DNA from: Pyropia haitanensis
Lineage: Eukaryota; Rhodophyta; Bangiophyceae; Bangiales; Bangiaceae
Assembly (NCBI GenBank): GCA_008729055.1
Contig: SDUX01000002.1
Span: forward strand, 5,111,874 to 5,175,873
Direction: 5' to 3'
DNA length: 64,000 bases
Part shown: positions 1 through 12,600 of the stretch, in pieces
How positions within the stretch are numbered: the stretch's first letter is position 1
How the letters are laid out: every line of letters begins with the position of its first letter
Made by a program: the position numbers and the translations under genes
The notes under the pieces: generated by a model
The model's input: only the letters and a program-made list of their open reading frames with translations
The model's database searches: none
What the model was told of the DNA's origin: nothing

Positions 1-461
1 AGGGGTGAGGGGGCGAGGCGGCGGAAGTCTGGGGGGGGGTTGCAAGGGGGGGGGGGGGGGGAAGGTCGCGAACAGCAGCAGTCTCGCGGTCCGCACACTT
101 CCCGCCGGGGGTGCCGCGTTCTCCTCTTTTCTTTTTTTGTGCCAGTGTTCTTTTTTTCTCTTCCGCGTGCGTACCCAAGCCAAGGGTACAGGGGCACAAT
201 GGGAAGCGCAGCGCCAGGCGACAAAAGAAAAAATACACACGACGACCAAAAAAAAAAAATGGGGGAAGAGAGAGGGAGGGAGCGAGAGGGGGGGCGGGGG
301 GAGCGAGAGGGGGGGCGGGGGAAGCAGGAAGGGGAGCACGCGGTGGAGTGGCGTCACCCAACGGGGGGTCGGCGGGAGCGGGGTGGGGGCGGCGCGCGCG
401 GGGGGCCAGGTGCCGCGTTCACCCACTGCCATCGATGCAAGGAGTCCGCAAGGGGGGGTAC
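1..461. other. 3' flank of VPS54, low complexity
   Basis: No gene recognised. The stretch holds G-rich and GA-rich tracts (for example about 40-62 and 263-345) and an A12 run near 248-259. It lies downstream of the minus-strand VPS54 stop, so it probably contains that gene's 3' untranslated region. No AATAAA-type signal is obvious in the minus orientation. Confidence 0.5.
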
Positions 462-3400
462 TTACTCGCGGGCGGCGCTCGGCGGGCTACGGCCGGCCGC
501 GGCGGCAGTGGCCGACGCCGGCTCGGCGGCCGACGCCGGCTCGGCGGCCGACGCCGGCTCGGCGGCCGACGCCGGCTTGGTGGCCGACGCCGGCTTGGTG
601 GCCGACGCCGGCTCGGCGGCCGACGCCGGCTCGGCGGCCGACGCCGGCTCGGCGGCCGACGCCTGCTCGGCGGCCGACGCCTGCTCGGCGGCCGGCTCGG
701 CCTCGGCTGCCGCCGCCGGCCTGGCGTCCGCGGCTGCCGCCGCCGGCTCGGCATCCGCAGCCGCCGCCACCGGCTCCGCATCCGCAGCAACCACGCCCGA
801 GATGTCCGCCGCTCGGCTCTCTGCCTCGGCGTCGGCGGTGGCCGACGTGTCTGCCGTCGCGTCGGCTGCCGCCGGAGCGTTTGCCTCGGCGTCGGTTGCC
901 ACGCGAGCCGCTGCCTCGGCAGTGGCTGCCGCTTGCGCCGCTGCTGCTGCGTCGACCGCAGCCGCGGCCTCTGCCGCAGCAGTGGCCGCTGTTTGCGCGT
1001 CTGCATCAACGTCGGCCGTGCCTTGGGCCTTGGCGTCGGCTGCAGCTTGTGCCGCTGCCTCGACGTCGGCAGCAGCTGGAGCCTTTACCTTGGCGTCGGG
1101 AGCAGCATGAGCCTCTGCCGGGGCATCGGCCGCGACTTGAGGCTGTGTCTCGGCTGCGGCTTGAGCACTTGCCTCCGCCGCGGCCACGGATGCGGTGTCG
1201 GCCTCTGGACCCACCGCAGACGCCGATTCAGGCTCGACAGCGTCAGCCGTGAGAGCGTCACCCTCGGTTTCCACACGAGCGGCTTCATCTGCGGCAGAAC
1301 TTGCCTGTTCCGCCTTCACCGAGGTGACAGCTGTCTCCCCTTCTACTGTCTCGGTCAGTGGAGCGCCGGCGGTGGCGGCCTTTTCGTCGACTCGCGCAGA
1401 GGCGGCCGCCTCCTGCTCAGCCCGTGCCGCACCGGCGGCCGTGTCCGCCTCGGCCCGCGCCGCGGCGGCCGTCGCTTCCTTCTGCTCCTCCTCGGCCCGT
1501 GCAGCGGCGGCAGCCTTCTCCTCTTCGGCCCGCACAGCAGCAGCAGCCGCCTCCTCTTTGGCCCGCACCGCGGCGGCAGCCGCCTCCTTCTCGGCCCGTT
1601 TGGCGGCCGCAACGGCCGCGGCCTCGGCTTCCGCGGCGGCCAGCGCCGCCTCAATCCGAGCAGCCTCGGCCGCAGCGGCGCGGTCTGCCTCGGCACGAGC
1701 AGCAGCGGCCGCTTCTTCCGCCTCCCATGGTTCCACAAATTGACGGCGAAGGGCGTCCAGGGGCGCCCGCCCCGAACCGTCTGGAGCACCCCCCGCCGCC
1801 ACTGCCCCCGGTCCCGCGTCAGCCGCAAATGCTGCTAGGTCACCAAGCCGATCAGCCAACAGCCGCACATCGGCGGCCACGCGGGACGCCACCCAGCTCT
1901 TGCTAGCGTCTAGCGCTCCATACTCAGTGGTTAGGCGGTCACCAATCGCACCACCAATAACACTAAACAGGGCACGCACCTCTGCGGGTGGTAGGACAGA
2001 CGCAAGGATGCGGTGCAGGACAGAAACCTCCTTGGCGAGAGCACCTACGTAGGGCGACGGCACGGGAACAGCACAGAGGTCCTCTCGCCGCCTCCAGGGA
2101 AGGCCCGCCAGCGTGGCGGCGTGGACGTCCAGGCGGTCAAGCATGATGGCCACCACTTTCTCCAGCAGCTGCGCGTGGTGGGACTTGAGGTCCACATCCA
2201 CCCTCCCGTACAGGGACGCTACCACCGCCCGCGCCGCGGCGGGTGTCGACGACGACACGCCGCCGGCCCCGCCGGTGCTACCACCACCGCCACCATCGCT
2301 GCCACCGCCGCTGTCGCCTACACCGCTGCCGCTGCCGCTGCCGTCAGCCGCCGTCGCTGTCGACGCGACAAGCACCGCCGCAATCCGTGGGGAGAGCGCC
2401 ACCGCAAACGACACGGAACGGGAGGCGAGCGCCAAGTGGCGGGCAGTGATGGAGCGGAGCCCACCCCATTGGAGCGCCGCCGCGCCAAGCACCGCCCGCG
2501 AGCACAGTGCGTTGTATTGGCGCACCAGGTCCGCGGCCCGACGAGCCAGCTCCGTCGCGCTCCCGCCACTGCTGACGATGCTGCCAATGCCCTGGTGGGC
2601 GGGTGACGCCAGCCGCCCGCCAATGGTGGCGTAAACGTAGAGGGAGCGCGCAAGGCGAATGCTGCTCGAGACGACCTTAAAGAGCTCGGCAGCAAGGACC
2701 ATTGCGCTCCCGTCCGCACGCGCCGCCGCTAGCTCTACACATGTCAAGCCTCGGTCGTCAGCCTCACGAACAGCGGCAGCAGCCGCGGCCGGCGCCGCCG
2801 AAGTGGGGGCCCCCGAAGCGTCCCTGCCGTCGACAGGGTCACCACCACGGTCCCTTTGTCCAGTGCCACCAAGCGCATGGTCCATCTCGGATGCACCGTT
2901 GGCTTCCTCGCCATTGGCCTCATCAGATGGTGCAGCGCCTTCCTCTGGGCCGCCCCCAGACGGCCGTATTGTGCCCTCCCCCCCCCGGGGCACCGCCTCC
3001 GCGGCTGCCAGCGCGGCAGCCGAATCAGCATCTAGCCGGTCCACCGCGAGTTGCACTGGAGGCGGCACCACCCGCTCCACCCACAGGTCCGACCGCACGG
3101 ACGCTGTCAGCGCAGCTGAATGGGCCGTGTGCAGCCGCGCAACAAACGTAACGCCCACGTCAGCGGCGGCTGCGCGGAGGGCACGGCCACGGCCCAGCCG
3201 TCGTCGGCTCACGCCCGTCTTGGTGACGGCCGCTGCCGCCGCCCCGCCCGCGGTCGCTGACACCCCGTCCTCCACGTCCATGGCCGCCGCAGCGGCGCGG
3301 ACGTGGAAGAGCAGACGGCCGAGCACAGCCGCCGGCTGAACCTCCACCCGCAGCCAAGCACCGTCGGGCTCGCCGCGCGCCGATGCGGCCGCCGCGGCCG

Positions 3401-5577
3401 CCAGCGACCGAGCATCGGCGCCGCCGGGAGCCGGTGGCGGGGTGTCGTCAAACAACGCCACAAACGGGGTCGCGTCGCCGACCGAGGTGCGGAGTTCGGC
3501 CGCCACAACCTCGTGGGTACGTTCGCAAAACGCTGCCGCCGCCGACGTCAGACTATCCACCGTGTGCTGCCGCGCCGCGTGTCGCCTCTCAACCGTGTCG
3601 CCGTTGCCCTTGCCGTCCCTGACATCGCCACCGTCCCCGACGCTGTTGCCGTCACCGTCATCGTCGGCGGCAGCAGCCACCGCGTCGATAACCGCCGCCA
3701 GCACCGTGGACGCACGAGCAGAAGCACGCTTCCCCGCCGCACACGCGCGCATGACTCGCCCTGCCACATCGGCGGGGGCGACCCGCGCGGGCGGCGGCAA
3801 TGACGGAAGCGACGCCACGTCTGCATCCAGCTGCACGGCCAGCGCTCCCAAAAAGCCACATGCCGCCTGCCGCAGACAGCCCGCCTCCGCCGCAGACAGG
3901 ACCATTGCGTGCAGCCGAGCGGACGCTTCCGCCAGGCCATCACCCCCACCGCCGCCGTCCTGGGCTGGGCGCGCCTCCCACGCCTCACAAAACGCCGACG
4001 CTACACCCGCAAAGTCGTTGGACACGGCCAGCGCCACGTCCTCTGCCGCGGCCGCCACGTCAGCGCGGACCCCGCGCAGGGAGCGGACGGCAGACAGCGG
4101 CGGCGCGTCGAGCGCGGCGGCCGCAGCGGCCGCCGCCGCCGCCGCGTCGGCGTAGCGCCCCGCGTCTAGGAGGGGCTTGACAACCGCCTCCCGCAGGCGG
4201 GCGGCGGCGCCCATGGCGGCGGCTGCCGCGGCAAGCGTGCGCGCGTGTCCCCGCGACCGCTCGGTGGCGGCCAGCCGCACCGTACACGACCGCGCCGCGT
4301 CCACTGCCGCGCGAGCACGCGCCCGTGACCGCGCAATGTCCGCAACAGCGGTCGCGAGGCGGGTCCGCAGGGTGGTAACGCCCGCGACAGCACTGTCGAG
4401 TGCGTCCGTGCGGGACGCAACGGCGGTGTAGAGGGCGGCGTGGACGGCGGCCTCGTGGGAGCGCAGCTGGGAGAGTGAGGCCGCCACGGCGGCGCGGTCA
4501 TCCAAGGGGTCGGCTGGCGGCCGTGCCGCACCGGCTGGGGATGCCGCGCCCGCCCCACCGCCGGCCCTGGTGGCCGCCCCCGAGGCGCCGCGCTTGGGCT
4601 TGCGCGAGCCCTGTCGCGGTGGTGTGGGTGCCGCCGCCGCCGTCTCGGCGGCAGCGGCACCCGGCGGCGGTCGTGGCGGGGGCGTGGAAAACGCGCGGAG
4701 GACTGCCAGCTCGTCCGCGGCGGTGAGGTCAAAGCGGTCAGCAAAGTACACAGCAGGCACGGACGGCAGCGGCGTCGCCGAAACGGAAGGCGGGTGCTGG
4801 GCCTCCTCATCTGCGGCCGCTGCATCGGCAAAGTCCGCGTACGGGCCAGCGATGGAACGCAGGTAGGGTGCAAAGTCATTGATGGTGAGGGTGGAGGAGA
4901 CCGTCGAGTCCACGACCGCTGCGACAGGGCCACTCGGCGCACCGCCGCCGCCGCCGCCGCTACCACCACCACCACTACCACCGCTACCGCTGCCACCCGG
5001 TGATGGGGACGAGATGCCTGCGGCGGCCACCGCAGCGGCGACGGAGAGATCCAGATCCGCCAGCCGAGCCGAAGGGGGGCGAGGGTCCTGCACCACCTCT
5101 GTGAGCGTTTGCTGGTTGGGGCGTGCGGCGAGCGCCGCCTGATGTGACTCTGACAGCGACTCATTGGTCTATACGGACGCAAAAGAACATGGGAGGGAGA
5201 CAAAGACAGAGGGAACAGGCACAGCATAGGAAGCAGAGTCAGCATGGGATGTACCAAACAAGCCAGCAGGGTGACCACGGGCAAGTCGGAAATGCATGGT
5301 GACGGGACATAGCTCTTCTGGAAAGACAGGACCAGCGAACATGGTGACCCCACTGCGACGAAAAACGAGGAACATCCCGCTCCCCCCTCCGCCCCCCCTC
5401 TCCCCGTCGTCGGCAATGCATACCCTCTCCTCCGCCATCAACAGCCCGCCTCTGTCTTCATCGCCACAGCTCCCTCTCCGCTTCCCCATCCCCCCCTCCC
5501 AAGCACGACGCGCACCGCTCCCAACGTACCCGCCACAGGCCATGCACCACGGGCGGCGGCGGCACATCCTCATCCAT
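462..5577 (-). CDS. VPS54: Vacuolar protein sorting-associated protein 54 (GARP complex subunit)
   Basis: Vps54 is a subunit of the GARP complex, which tethers endosome-derived vesicles at the trans-Golgi. The long exon is 462-5168. A 48-nt first exon at 5530-5577 (beginning MDEDVPPPP) fits in frame across a 361-nt intron with donor GTACG and acceptor TATAG, giving about 1,584 residues; an internal ATG at 5096 is the fallback start. Family features: an N-terminal segment around residue 110 (INDFAPYLRSIAGPYADF), and near residues 1005-1105 the conserved Vps54 block with LKSHHAQLLEKVVAIMLDRL, VPSPYVGALAKE and LHRILASVLPPAEVRALF. Unusual is a tail of roughly 420 residues after about residue 1165, rich in Ala/Glu/Arg and ending in a hexapeptide array. 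Plant and animal homologues are near 1,000 residues. Identity is strong; the first exon is inferred. Confidence 0.85.
511..690. repeat. 18-bp minisatellite, 10 copies, inside VPS54
   Basis: Ten head-to-tail 18-bp units of the form GCCGACGCCGGCTCGGCG span exactly 180 bp. Units 4-5 and 9-10 carry shared base changes. On the minus strand they encode a hexapeptide array (EPASAA with variants such as KPASAT) at the extreme C-terminus of VPS54. Since 18 is a multiple of three, copy-number change would preserve the frame. Confidence 0.95.
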
Positions 5578-7751
5578 GACGCATGTGGGCGCCACACCGC
5601 GGCCGTTGTCAACAACAAAAAAAAAGAGCAGGTGACGATACAGCCACACCGCCCTGGGCGGCGGCAGGTGCTCGACACGAGCCACCCAACACAGATACCG
5701 CGACCGCGTTCGGGGCTGCCGGTCGGGTGACGGCGGGGACGGGGGGAGCCACCGGCCCCGGGGCGGCGGCCGGACGCAGCGCCTCCCGGTGGGGGCCGGG
5801 GGCCACAAAAACGACGACGGGTGCACGAGGCAGAGGAAGTGGCCGTCCAGGAAGCGGGCACCGTCAGGAGGCAGGGGAGGAGGGAACAGACCCGGCAGCA
5901 AAAGGGCGCCACACGTGATCGCCCGCCACCGTGTCCCGCGCTGGCCGCGCAGCGGTCGGGGTGGACGGTGCGCGTCCACGCCGCTTCCGCGATGGCGGGC
6001 GGTGGCGGTCGGCCCCCCCCAACCACCTGCGGCACCCCACCGGCGGCACCCTCCCCCCCACCCCCACACCGTGCTGACGGCTTGATCGCGGCTGTACTGG
6101 ACGCAAGGACGTGAAAGTACCGTCTCCGACATGTGAATTTCTTTGTCACAGAATAGTGTTATTATATTTCCCATTGGGGATTAAATACCCGCGCCATTGT
6201 GCGGAAGACACGTTGCGTCCTTGCCGCCTGCCCCGGAAGCGGCCAAGCCGCAGCTCCCGCCTGCCGCGCCTCGGCAGCCACCTCATCCTCCCACGGAGTG
6301 CCCGCAGCGGCACGCATCGTGGCCACCCATCTCTGTTAGTGGGCCCTATGTGGCCGTGGGGGTCACCTAGTGAGGGTCTGGGTCGCCGCGGAGCGGACTG
6401 GTCAACCCCTGCGAAGCGTCATGCCGCACCCGGCGGCGGCGGCAGGTGACGCCTCCACGGTACCGCGTGGCGGTAGCCCGCCTCGCTACCTGCCGCCACA
6501 CCGTCCAAAACTCGAGTCGGATAATGGGAGACAGAAGCACGGGCTCTGTAGGGGATGCCCGCAACGCCAAGTGCATGCAGCGACGGCTGCAGCGACGGCG
6601 TCGTCGACAGTGAATACTGGTGCGCTGCCCCGCGACATGCACGTGGTTGACCTTGGCGGCGGCAACAACGGCGGTCGCCCCTGCCCGTCTGTATCCTGGC
6701 CATCGACGGCGGCGACCGTGTACCCGGACATCGTGGGCACCCGTGACCCCGTCTGAGCAAAGTGCTGAGGAAGCTACCGCTGTGAGTCTTGTCGGACCAC
6801 CGCCGCTGCTTCACGACAGCCCCTTTGGAGGTGCGCATCCATGGCGCTTGCGTCTTGTCCCCTTGCCACTCGGTAAATACCACAGCGGACGCCAATGGGC
6901 GTGGGGGGGGGGACGAGAGGATGGCCCCCGCAGAGAGGGGGGGGCGCCCGCTGCTGCTGGCGCGTGCCCACACGGCGGGGGTGTGCGGGGCGCCGCCGTG
7001 CCGCCGTCGGGACGCTCAGCGGATCGCTGTTGCACGCCCACCGCCACGTGGATGGGGCGGCGGCCGCGAGCGGCGCGGCCGGCACAGGCCCCATCGCGGC
7101 GGTCGGCAATCATCGACACGATCACCGGGCCGGAACGGGGGTCCCGTGTTCGTCTGGGATCCCTCGGCGGCCGCGCGTGGGGTGACGCGACCCAGCCGGC
7201 TTGAGCGCCGGGCCGCCCCGTCGACGTGGGGGGTGCGCCCCCACCCCCCCCCCTCCCCCCCCCCCCCTCCCCCCCCCCACCAGCCGCGGCGACCGGGAGC
7301 GCCACCCCCCGCGCGCGCGCGACACTTGCCGCCGCCCCGCGGCGCGCGGCCGCGCGCGCGCGGCCGCCGCGCACGCCCGCGGCGGCCGCGCGGCGCGGCG
7401 GCCGGCGCGCGCGCGCGGGCGCCCCGCCGCCGCCGCGCGGCCCCCGCGTGTTTGCGGTCCGCGGCGCCCCCGCGTGGCGCTTCCCCGCGTCCCCGCTTCC
7501 CTACCCCGCCGCCGCTCCCTCCGCCACCCGCCTTGCCACTGCTTGCTGCCGCGGCGCCGTCGACCGCGGCTGCAGCGCGGCACACGTACGCGCTCTGTCC
7601 TCCTTGTCTGAAGCTCTTCCCTCCCCCCCCACCCCCCCCAACACCCTCCCACCCCCTCCTCTCCCCCCCTCTCCCCCTTGTGCCCCACGTCGTCGCGGAC
7701 GGCGCTTTGCACTAGGGGACGGCCGGGGTGGTGGTGGTGGTGTCCGTGACC
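5578..7751. other. Divergent intergenic region between VPS54 and the F-box gene
   Basis: No convincing gene. Short ORFs on both strands lack recognisable domains. An AT-richer patch around 6118-6205 (including GATTAAATACC at about 6179) is the best candidate core-promoter sequence. C-rich tracts occur at about 7235-7285, and a C/T-rich patch at about 7615-7682 lies just upstream of the F-box start codon. Confidence 0.5.
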
Positions 7752-7783
7752 ATGGAGTGGACACCCGCGGCAGAGGCGCCGTG

Positions 7784-7818
<35 letters not shown>

Positions 7819-8042
7819 CGCGGCCGCCGCAGTGGGCGCCGCCGGTCGCGCCCGGCCTCGGGGAGCTCCCCCACGACCTGCTGTGCGTCATTGCGGAGCG
7901 CCTCGCCGCGGCGGTTGCGACAGAGGTGACGGCCACGCGGCTGGCGTTTGGCGTCGGCTCGTTTGCCATGCACGGGCTGGACGGGATGTGGGTGTCGCCA
8001 GCGGCCGCCAACCGTGTCGACGGCAAGGGCGGCGGCCGCGGC

Positions 8043-8073
<31 letters not shown>

Positions 8074-9680
8074 CCCCCCCCACGGGCGCTGCCCCACTCC
8101 GCATCCTCTTGCTGTCGCCCCCCGTCGCACGGGAGATGCGGTCGTGGTCCCTCACCTGCCGGGCCATGTGGCGGGCGTGGCGGGACACCCGCGAGTCGAT
8201 GGTCCGGGCCGTGGACGTTGGCACCGCCCCCGACGGGCCGGCGTCGGCGGTCGTGGCGCGCCACCCGCGCGTCTCTGCCGTGGCCGCGGCGGGCCCGCCG
8301 GGCCGACCGGTGGTCGGCCCGCCCGGCGAGCCGACGCCGTACGCCGCGACGGCGGTGGCCCCCCGCCCGCGGGACACGTGCCTCGTGCACATGGGCCTGC
8401 AGGCGTGGCCGTCGGCCGAGCCGGTCGTCACGTCGTTTTCGTTTGTGGGCGCGCCCACCACCGTCGGCAGCCCCCGGGACGGCCCCGTGCTCGGATCGCT
8501 GTCGCCGCACGTTGGCAGCACCGTCGCCGTCCTGAAGGCGGTGCCCTACTATGCGTCGCTCCGCCGCCTCAGCCTGGCCGTCGGGCCGCCGACGTGCCTC
8601 GTGTCGGGGCTGCTGAGCGCGGTGGGCGCCGCGCTCATCGACCTGACGGTGCTGGTCAACCACGACTGGGGGCGCGACGAGCCGCTCGAGCGCCTCCTCG
8701 CGGGGGCGCCGCGGACGCTGCAGCGGCTGGCGCTCAACTTTAGCGTCTTTGGTGCGGCGCAGGCGTCTTGGCTGGTGAACCACTTTCCCCGTTTGGAGGT
8801 GCTCCACCTGCTCAGCTCCTTCCGGGTGGTGGACGCCGCCGGGAACACAACCGTGTGGTGCCATGAGCTCGACTATGACTATGTGGATGTGGGCGCGGAA
8901 GCAGACGTGGTGCAGGACGATGCGCTGGGCATCCTCGCTACCGGTCTGCGCCTCGAGGAGCTGGTCGTGTCTGCGTGTGTGGAGCCAACGCCCTTCCCTG
9001 GCCTGCCTGGCGACTTTGAGGAGCCGACCCCCGTGATTGCCAGCCCCTCTATCGACGCGGTCGAGCCGGCGCTGGCCGCCCTGGCGCCGACGCTGCGGCG
9101 TTTTGGCCTCGCGTCGTGCGACTCGATGGGCCCCATGGTCGACGCCTTCCCGCCGCTGCCGCTGCTGACGGGCCTCCGGCTGGACTGGTCGACGTGCAAC
9201 CCCACGTTTCGGGACGTGCGGCTGCTGCCGGCGGTGACGGCGCTCGCGCGGGCGGGCCACTTGCCGCGCCTCATGGACCTGACGCTGTGCGTCCCCGCGG
9301 GCGTGGACAGCGGCGGCCGGCCCGCGGTGGCGCAGCTCAACCGCCTGACGTCGGTGCAGCAGCTGCGGCTGGTGGGCACGCCCCACACGGCCGCGGACCC
9401 GTGGGCGACGACCGTGCTCGACCACCTGGCGCTGCCCCGACTGACGGGGCTGGTCGTGGAGGTGGCGGGCACCGCCCCGCTCAACCCGTCCGTCACCACC
9501 CTGCGTCGCCGCTGCCGGTCATTGGCGTCGGTGCGCATCCACGGCGCCGCGGTCGGCCTGGCGCTGCTGCAGGCGCTGGCCGTCATTGGGCTGGCGTCCA
9601 CGTTTGTGCGCTGCAAGGTGCTGCCAGGCGTCACCCACCGGTGGGTCCGCCACGAACCGCTGCTGCGCTTTCTCCTCTAG
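7752..9680 (+). CDS. F-box / leucine-rich-repeat-like protein
   Basis: A protein of 642 residues. The start is the ATG in a GACCATGG context at 7752; the in-frame codons upstream are GTG only. A Pro-rich N-terminus (about 11-32) is followed by LGELPHDLLCVIAERL (about 36-51), then a Gly-rich loop (about 92-107) and SWSLTCRAMWRAWRDT (about 131-146). Together these resemble the two halves of an F-box interrupted by low complexity. The remainder has spaced Leu-rich segments (for example LRRLSLAVG, LQRLALNF, PRLEVLHLLSSF), as in degenerate LRRs. F-box/LRR proteins act as substrate receptors of SCF ubiquitin ligases. The F-box call rests on pattern only; the LRR-like solenoid is clearer. No intron is needed. 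Confidence 0.6.
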
Positions 9681-12600
9681 TAGACGGCGCGTCGCGGGCG
9701 GGCGCGGCGGCGGCGTCTCCTCCGCCAAGGCGCGTGGGTCGGCGCCACCAGCTCCGCCCTCCCCCGCGGGCGCACCGGGATCCTCCTTGCGCTCGCTGCC
9801 CGTCGATGCCCCATTCCCGTGGCCCGCGTGCAAGTTTCGGCTCTCTAATATGGACGGCTAGACTAACCATTGTAATTTTCTCGACTAAATGCAAGGTACC
9901 CGCGGCTTGGACCAGGACTCGATGCGGGCTGTCCCCCATCAACGGTGCGTGGCGGCACTGGGCCGTGCGCACCAGGACCTTGTGCGGCCTCGCACGCGCG
10001 GAGCCGTCGCTCGTGTGCTAGCCGAGCCTAATTCACCCCCAAAAAAAACGCACGTATCCATACCGACCCGCCCGCCGCCGTTGGCCGCGACCGCCCCGCA
10101 CTGCCGCCGCGCCCGCCGCCAGCGCCGCCAATCCATTGGGCAAGTGTGCGAGCCCCGCCGTGCGGGCGCCGCACCGCCGCGGTCGGTCGGCCACCCGTCG
10201 CGCCCGCCGGCCGGGGGGGGGGGGGTGGGTGGGTGGGCGTCGCCCCGCCGCGGCGGCCGCGAGTCCCGCCGCCCGCCCGCCCACGGCGGCGGCGCCTCGC
10301 AAGAACCCTACCCTCCCCCCCCCCGTGGACACACCCCGTGGACGGTACACTCACGGGTGCGCGGCGGCCTCGCGGCGGGCGGCGCTCGCGTCGTGGCGGG
10401 TCTGCCGACGCCGCGGCGGCGGCGCCCGTGGCGGCGCCGCGCCGCCCGCCCGCCGCGCCGCCCGGCCGGCCCGCCCGCCTCTACCCGCCGCTCCTCTCTC
10501 GCCCGCCGCCCCGCGTCGGCGCGGCGGCCGTCGGCCGGCCGCCCCCCCCCCGGCCGCGGCGCGGCCGCCCGCCCGCAGACGGCCGCCCGCCCGCAGACGG
10601 CCGCCGTGTCTGGCCCCCCCCGCCACCGCCACCACCCCCACCCCCACCGCCGCCACCACCACCGCCGCCGCCGCCGCCGCCGCCCGCGGCTCCGCCACTG
10701 CCGCCAACTGGACTGCAACGGCCGCGGCGGCGGGGCCGGCGGCGGCCGCGGCGCGGCGGCCAAACGGGCGCGGCGGTTCCCCCCCCCCCCCCCGTCGGGC
10801 GGGTGGCGGCGACGGAGGGGGGGGGGGGGGAGGAGGGCGCCGCCGCCACCGCCGCGGCGGCGGCGCGGCGGCACCGGCGGGACCCCCCCCCCCCCCGCCA
10901 CCCGACGCCCGCCGCGGTGTGGCTGCCGCCGCCGCCGCCGCCGCCGCGGCGGTGCCGCCGCTGCGGCGGTGCCGCCGCCGGTGGGGGGCGCGTGGCGCCC
11001 CGGGAGGGGCGGCGGGGCTCCCCCCCCCTCCCCCCCCGCGGGGGGGGCGCCGCCGCCGCCCGGCCGGCGCCGCGCGGCGTCGGCGGGGCCACCGCGTTGG
11101 ACTCACCCCGCCGACGGGGCGTGCGGCGTGGGTGGGGAGGGCGGGGGGGGGGGGGGGGGGCGCGTCGGGCGTGCCCGCCGTTGCGGCTGGGCGGGTGGCC
11201 GCCGCGCCGCCGCCGCGGCGGGCGGCACGCACCACTGGTGGGTGGGTGGGTGGGTCGCGACCCCCCCCCCCCCACTCCCCCCCCCCACCCCCCACGCCTC
11301 CCGCTCACGCCGTCTCCTCTCCCCCTCCCGCTGCCCAATGCGACGCGCCGGCGCTCCCCCCCCCCCCCCCACCGGGTGGCGGCCGTACCGTCTGCCGCGT
11401 GCGCCGCGCGTGGCGCCGGCCGCCGCCACCGCCGGCGCCGCCGCCGCCGCCGGCCGCCGCGGCGGCGCCGGCGGCGGCGGCGGCGCCGGCGGTGGCGGCC
11501 ACGGGTGCCGTTTGGCCACCGCCGCCGCCGCGGCCGCCACGCGGGCGCCGCCGCCGCCACCGCCGCCCGCCCCGCCGCGCGCTGCCACCCCCGCCACCGC
11601 CACCGCCGCCGCCGCTGCTGCCGCTGCTGCCCGCCGCCGCCGCCACCACCGCCGCCGCCGGCGGTACCGAGGTGGCGCCCCCCCCCCCCCCCCCCCGCCG
11701 CGGTCGCGCTGGCCGCCACCCCCCCTTCCCGCTGACCCACTGCACCCGCGCGCCCTTTTCCCGGCCGCCACCGCCACCGCCACCGCCACCGCCACCGCCA
11801 CCGGTGGTGGCGGGCCCACCCCCGGCTGCGCCGACCGCGGCGGCCGGGGCGCCGCCGCCCGTCGGCGTGCGCCCGCCGGCGGGATGGGGACGGCCGCCGC
11901 GGCGGCGGCTGGCGTCGTCACTGCCGCGTCGCGGCGGCGGCAGCCACCGGCGCTGCCACGGCGCGCGGCCAGCCGCCGCGACGGGCTGCTGCCGCCCAGT
12001 GTGCGGTTCCCGGCTGGCCCGCAGTGCCGGTGGTGGTGGCTGCCGCGCGGGTGGCCGCCGCCACTGGCACGGGGGGGGGGGGGGGGGGGGGTGGTGGTGG
12101 GTGCGTGCGTGCGTGTCTGAGCAATGCCGCTCGGACTGCATCGGGTGGAGAGAGGCGCTGGTGGGGGGGGGGGGGGTGGGGGGGGGGTTGTGGCCGGCTG
12201 GGTGGCAAGGCGTCGGCCGCTACGACTGAGTGCTACGGGCGTCGGCGGGTGTGCGGGTTGGGGGCGGCCGCCGCGGCGGGGCGGGGGAGCGGCTGCCGCG
12301 GCGGGCGGGCCGACGGCGGCAGTGGAGGGGACGGGCGCCCCGCCGTTGGGCCGCCCGCGCGTCGGGACACTTGCCAGCCGCCGCCGCGCGAGGTGGGCGG
12401 CCGGCCGGTGGGGCGGGGGTGTGGCCGGCCGGTGGGGCGGGCGAGGAGGGGGGGGGGGGAGGGGGGGGCCCGCCGCCGCCGCCGCCGGTCGGCCGCCGGT
12501 CGGCGCGCCTTCATTAGGCGTGCCGACCCCGGCCGGTGGGGGTGCCGCGCCGGCCGCCCATCCCCCCCCCCCCGCCCCCAAGCGCGTGTGTGTGGTGCGA

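Noticed and set aside
5..1838. Plus-strand ORFs of 356-575 residues
   Set aside because: Shadow frames opposite the Ala/Glu tail and minisatellite of VPS54.
10213..11255. Telomere-like repeats
   Set aside because: The GGGT runs are too short and lack any TTAGGG- or TTTAGGG-type unit; they are local quadruplex-type tracts.
10136..12229. Several 500-740 residue ORFs on both strands
   Set aside because: All six frames are open because the sequence is almost free of A/T; products are Pro/Arg/Gly/Ala homopolymers without domains.
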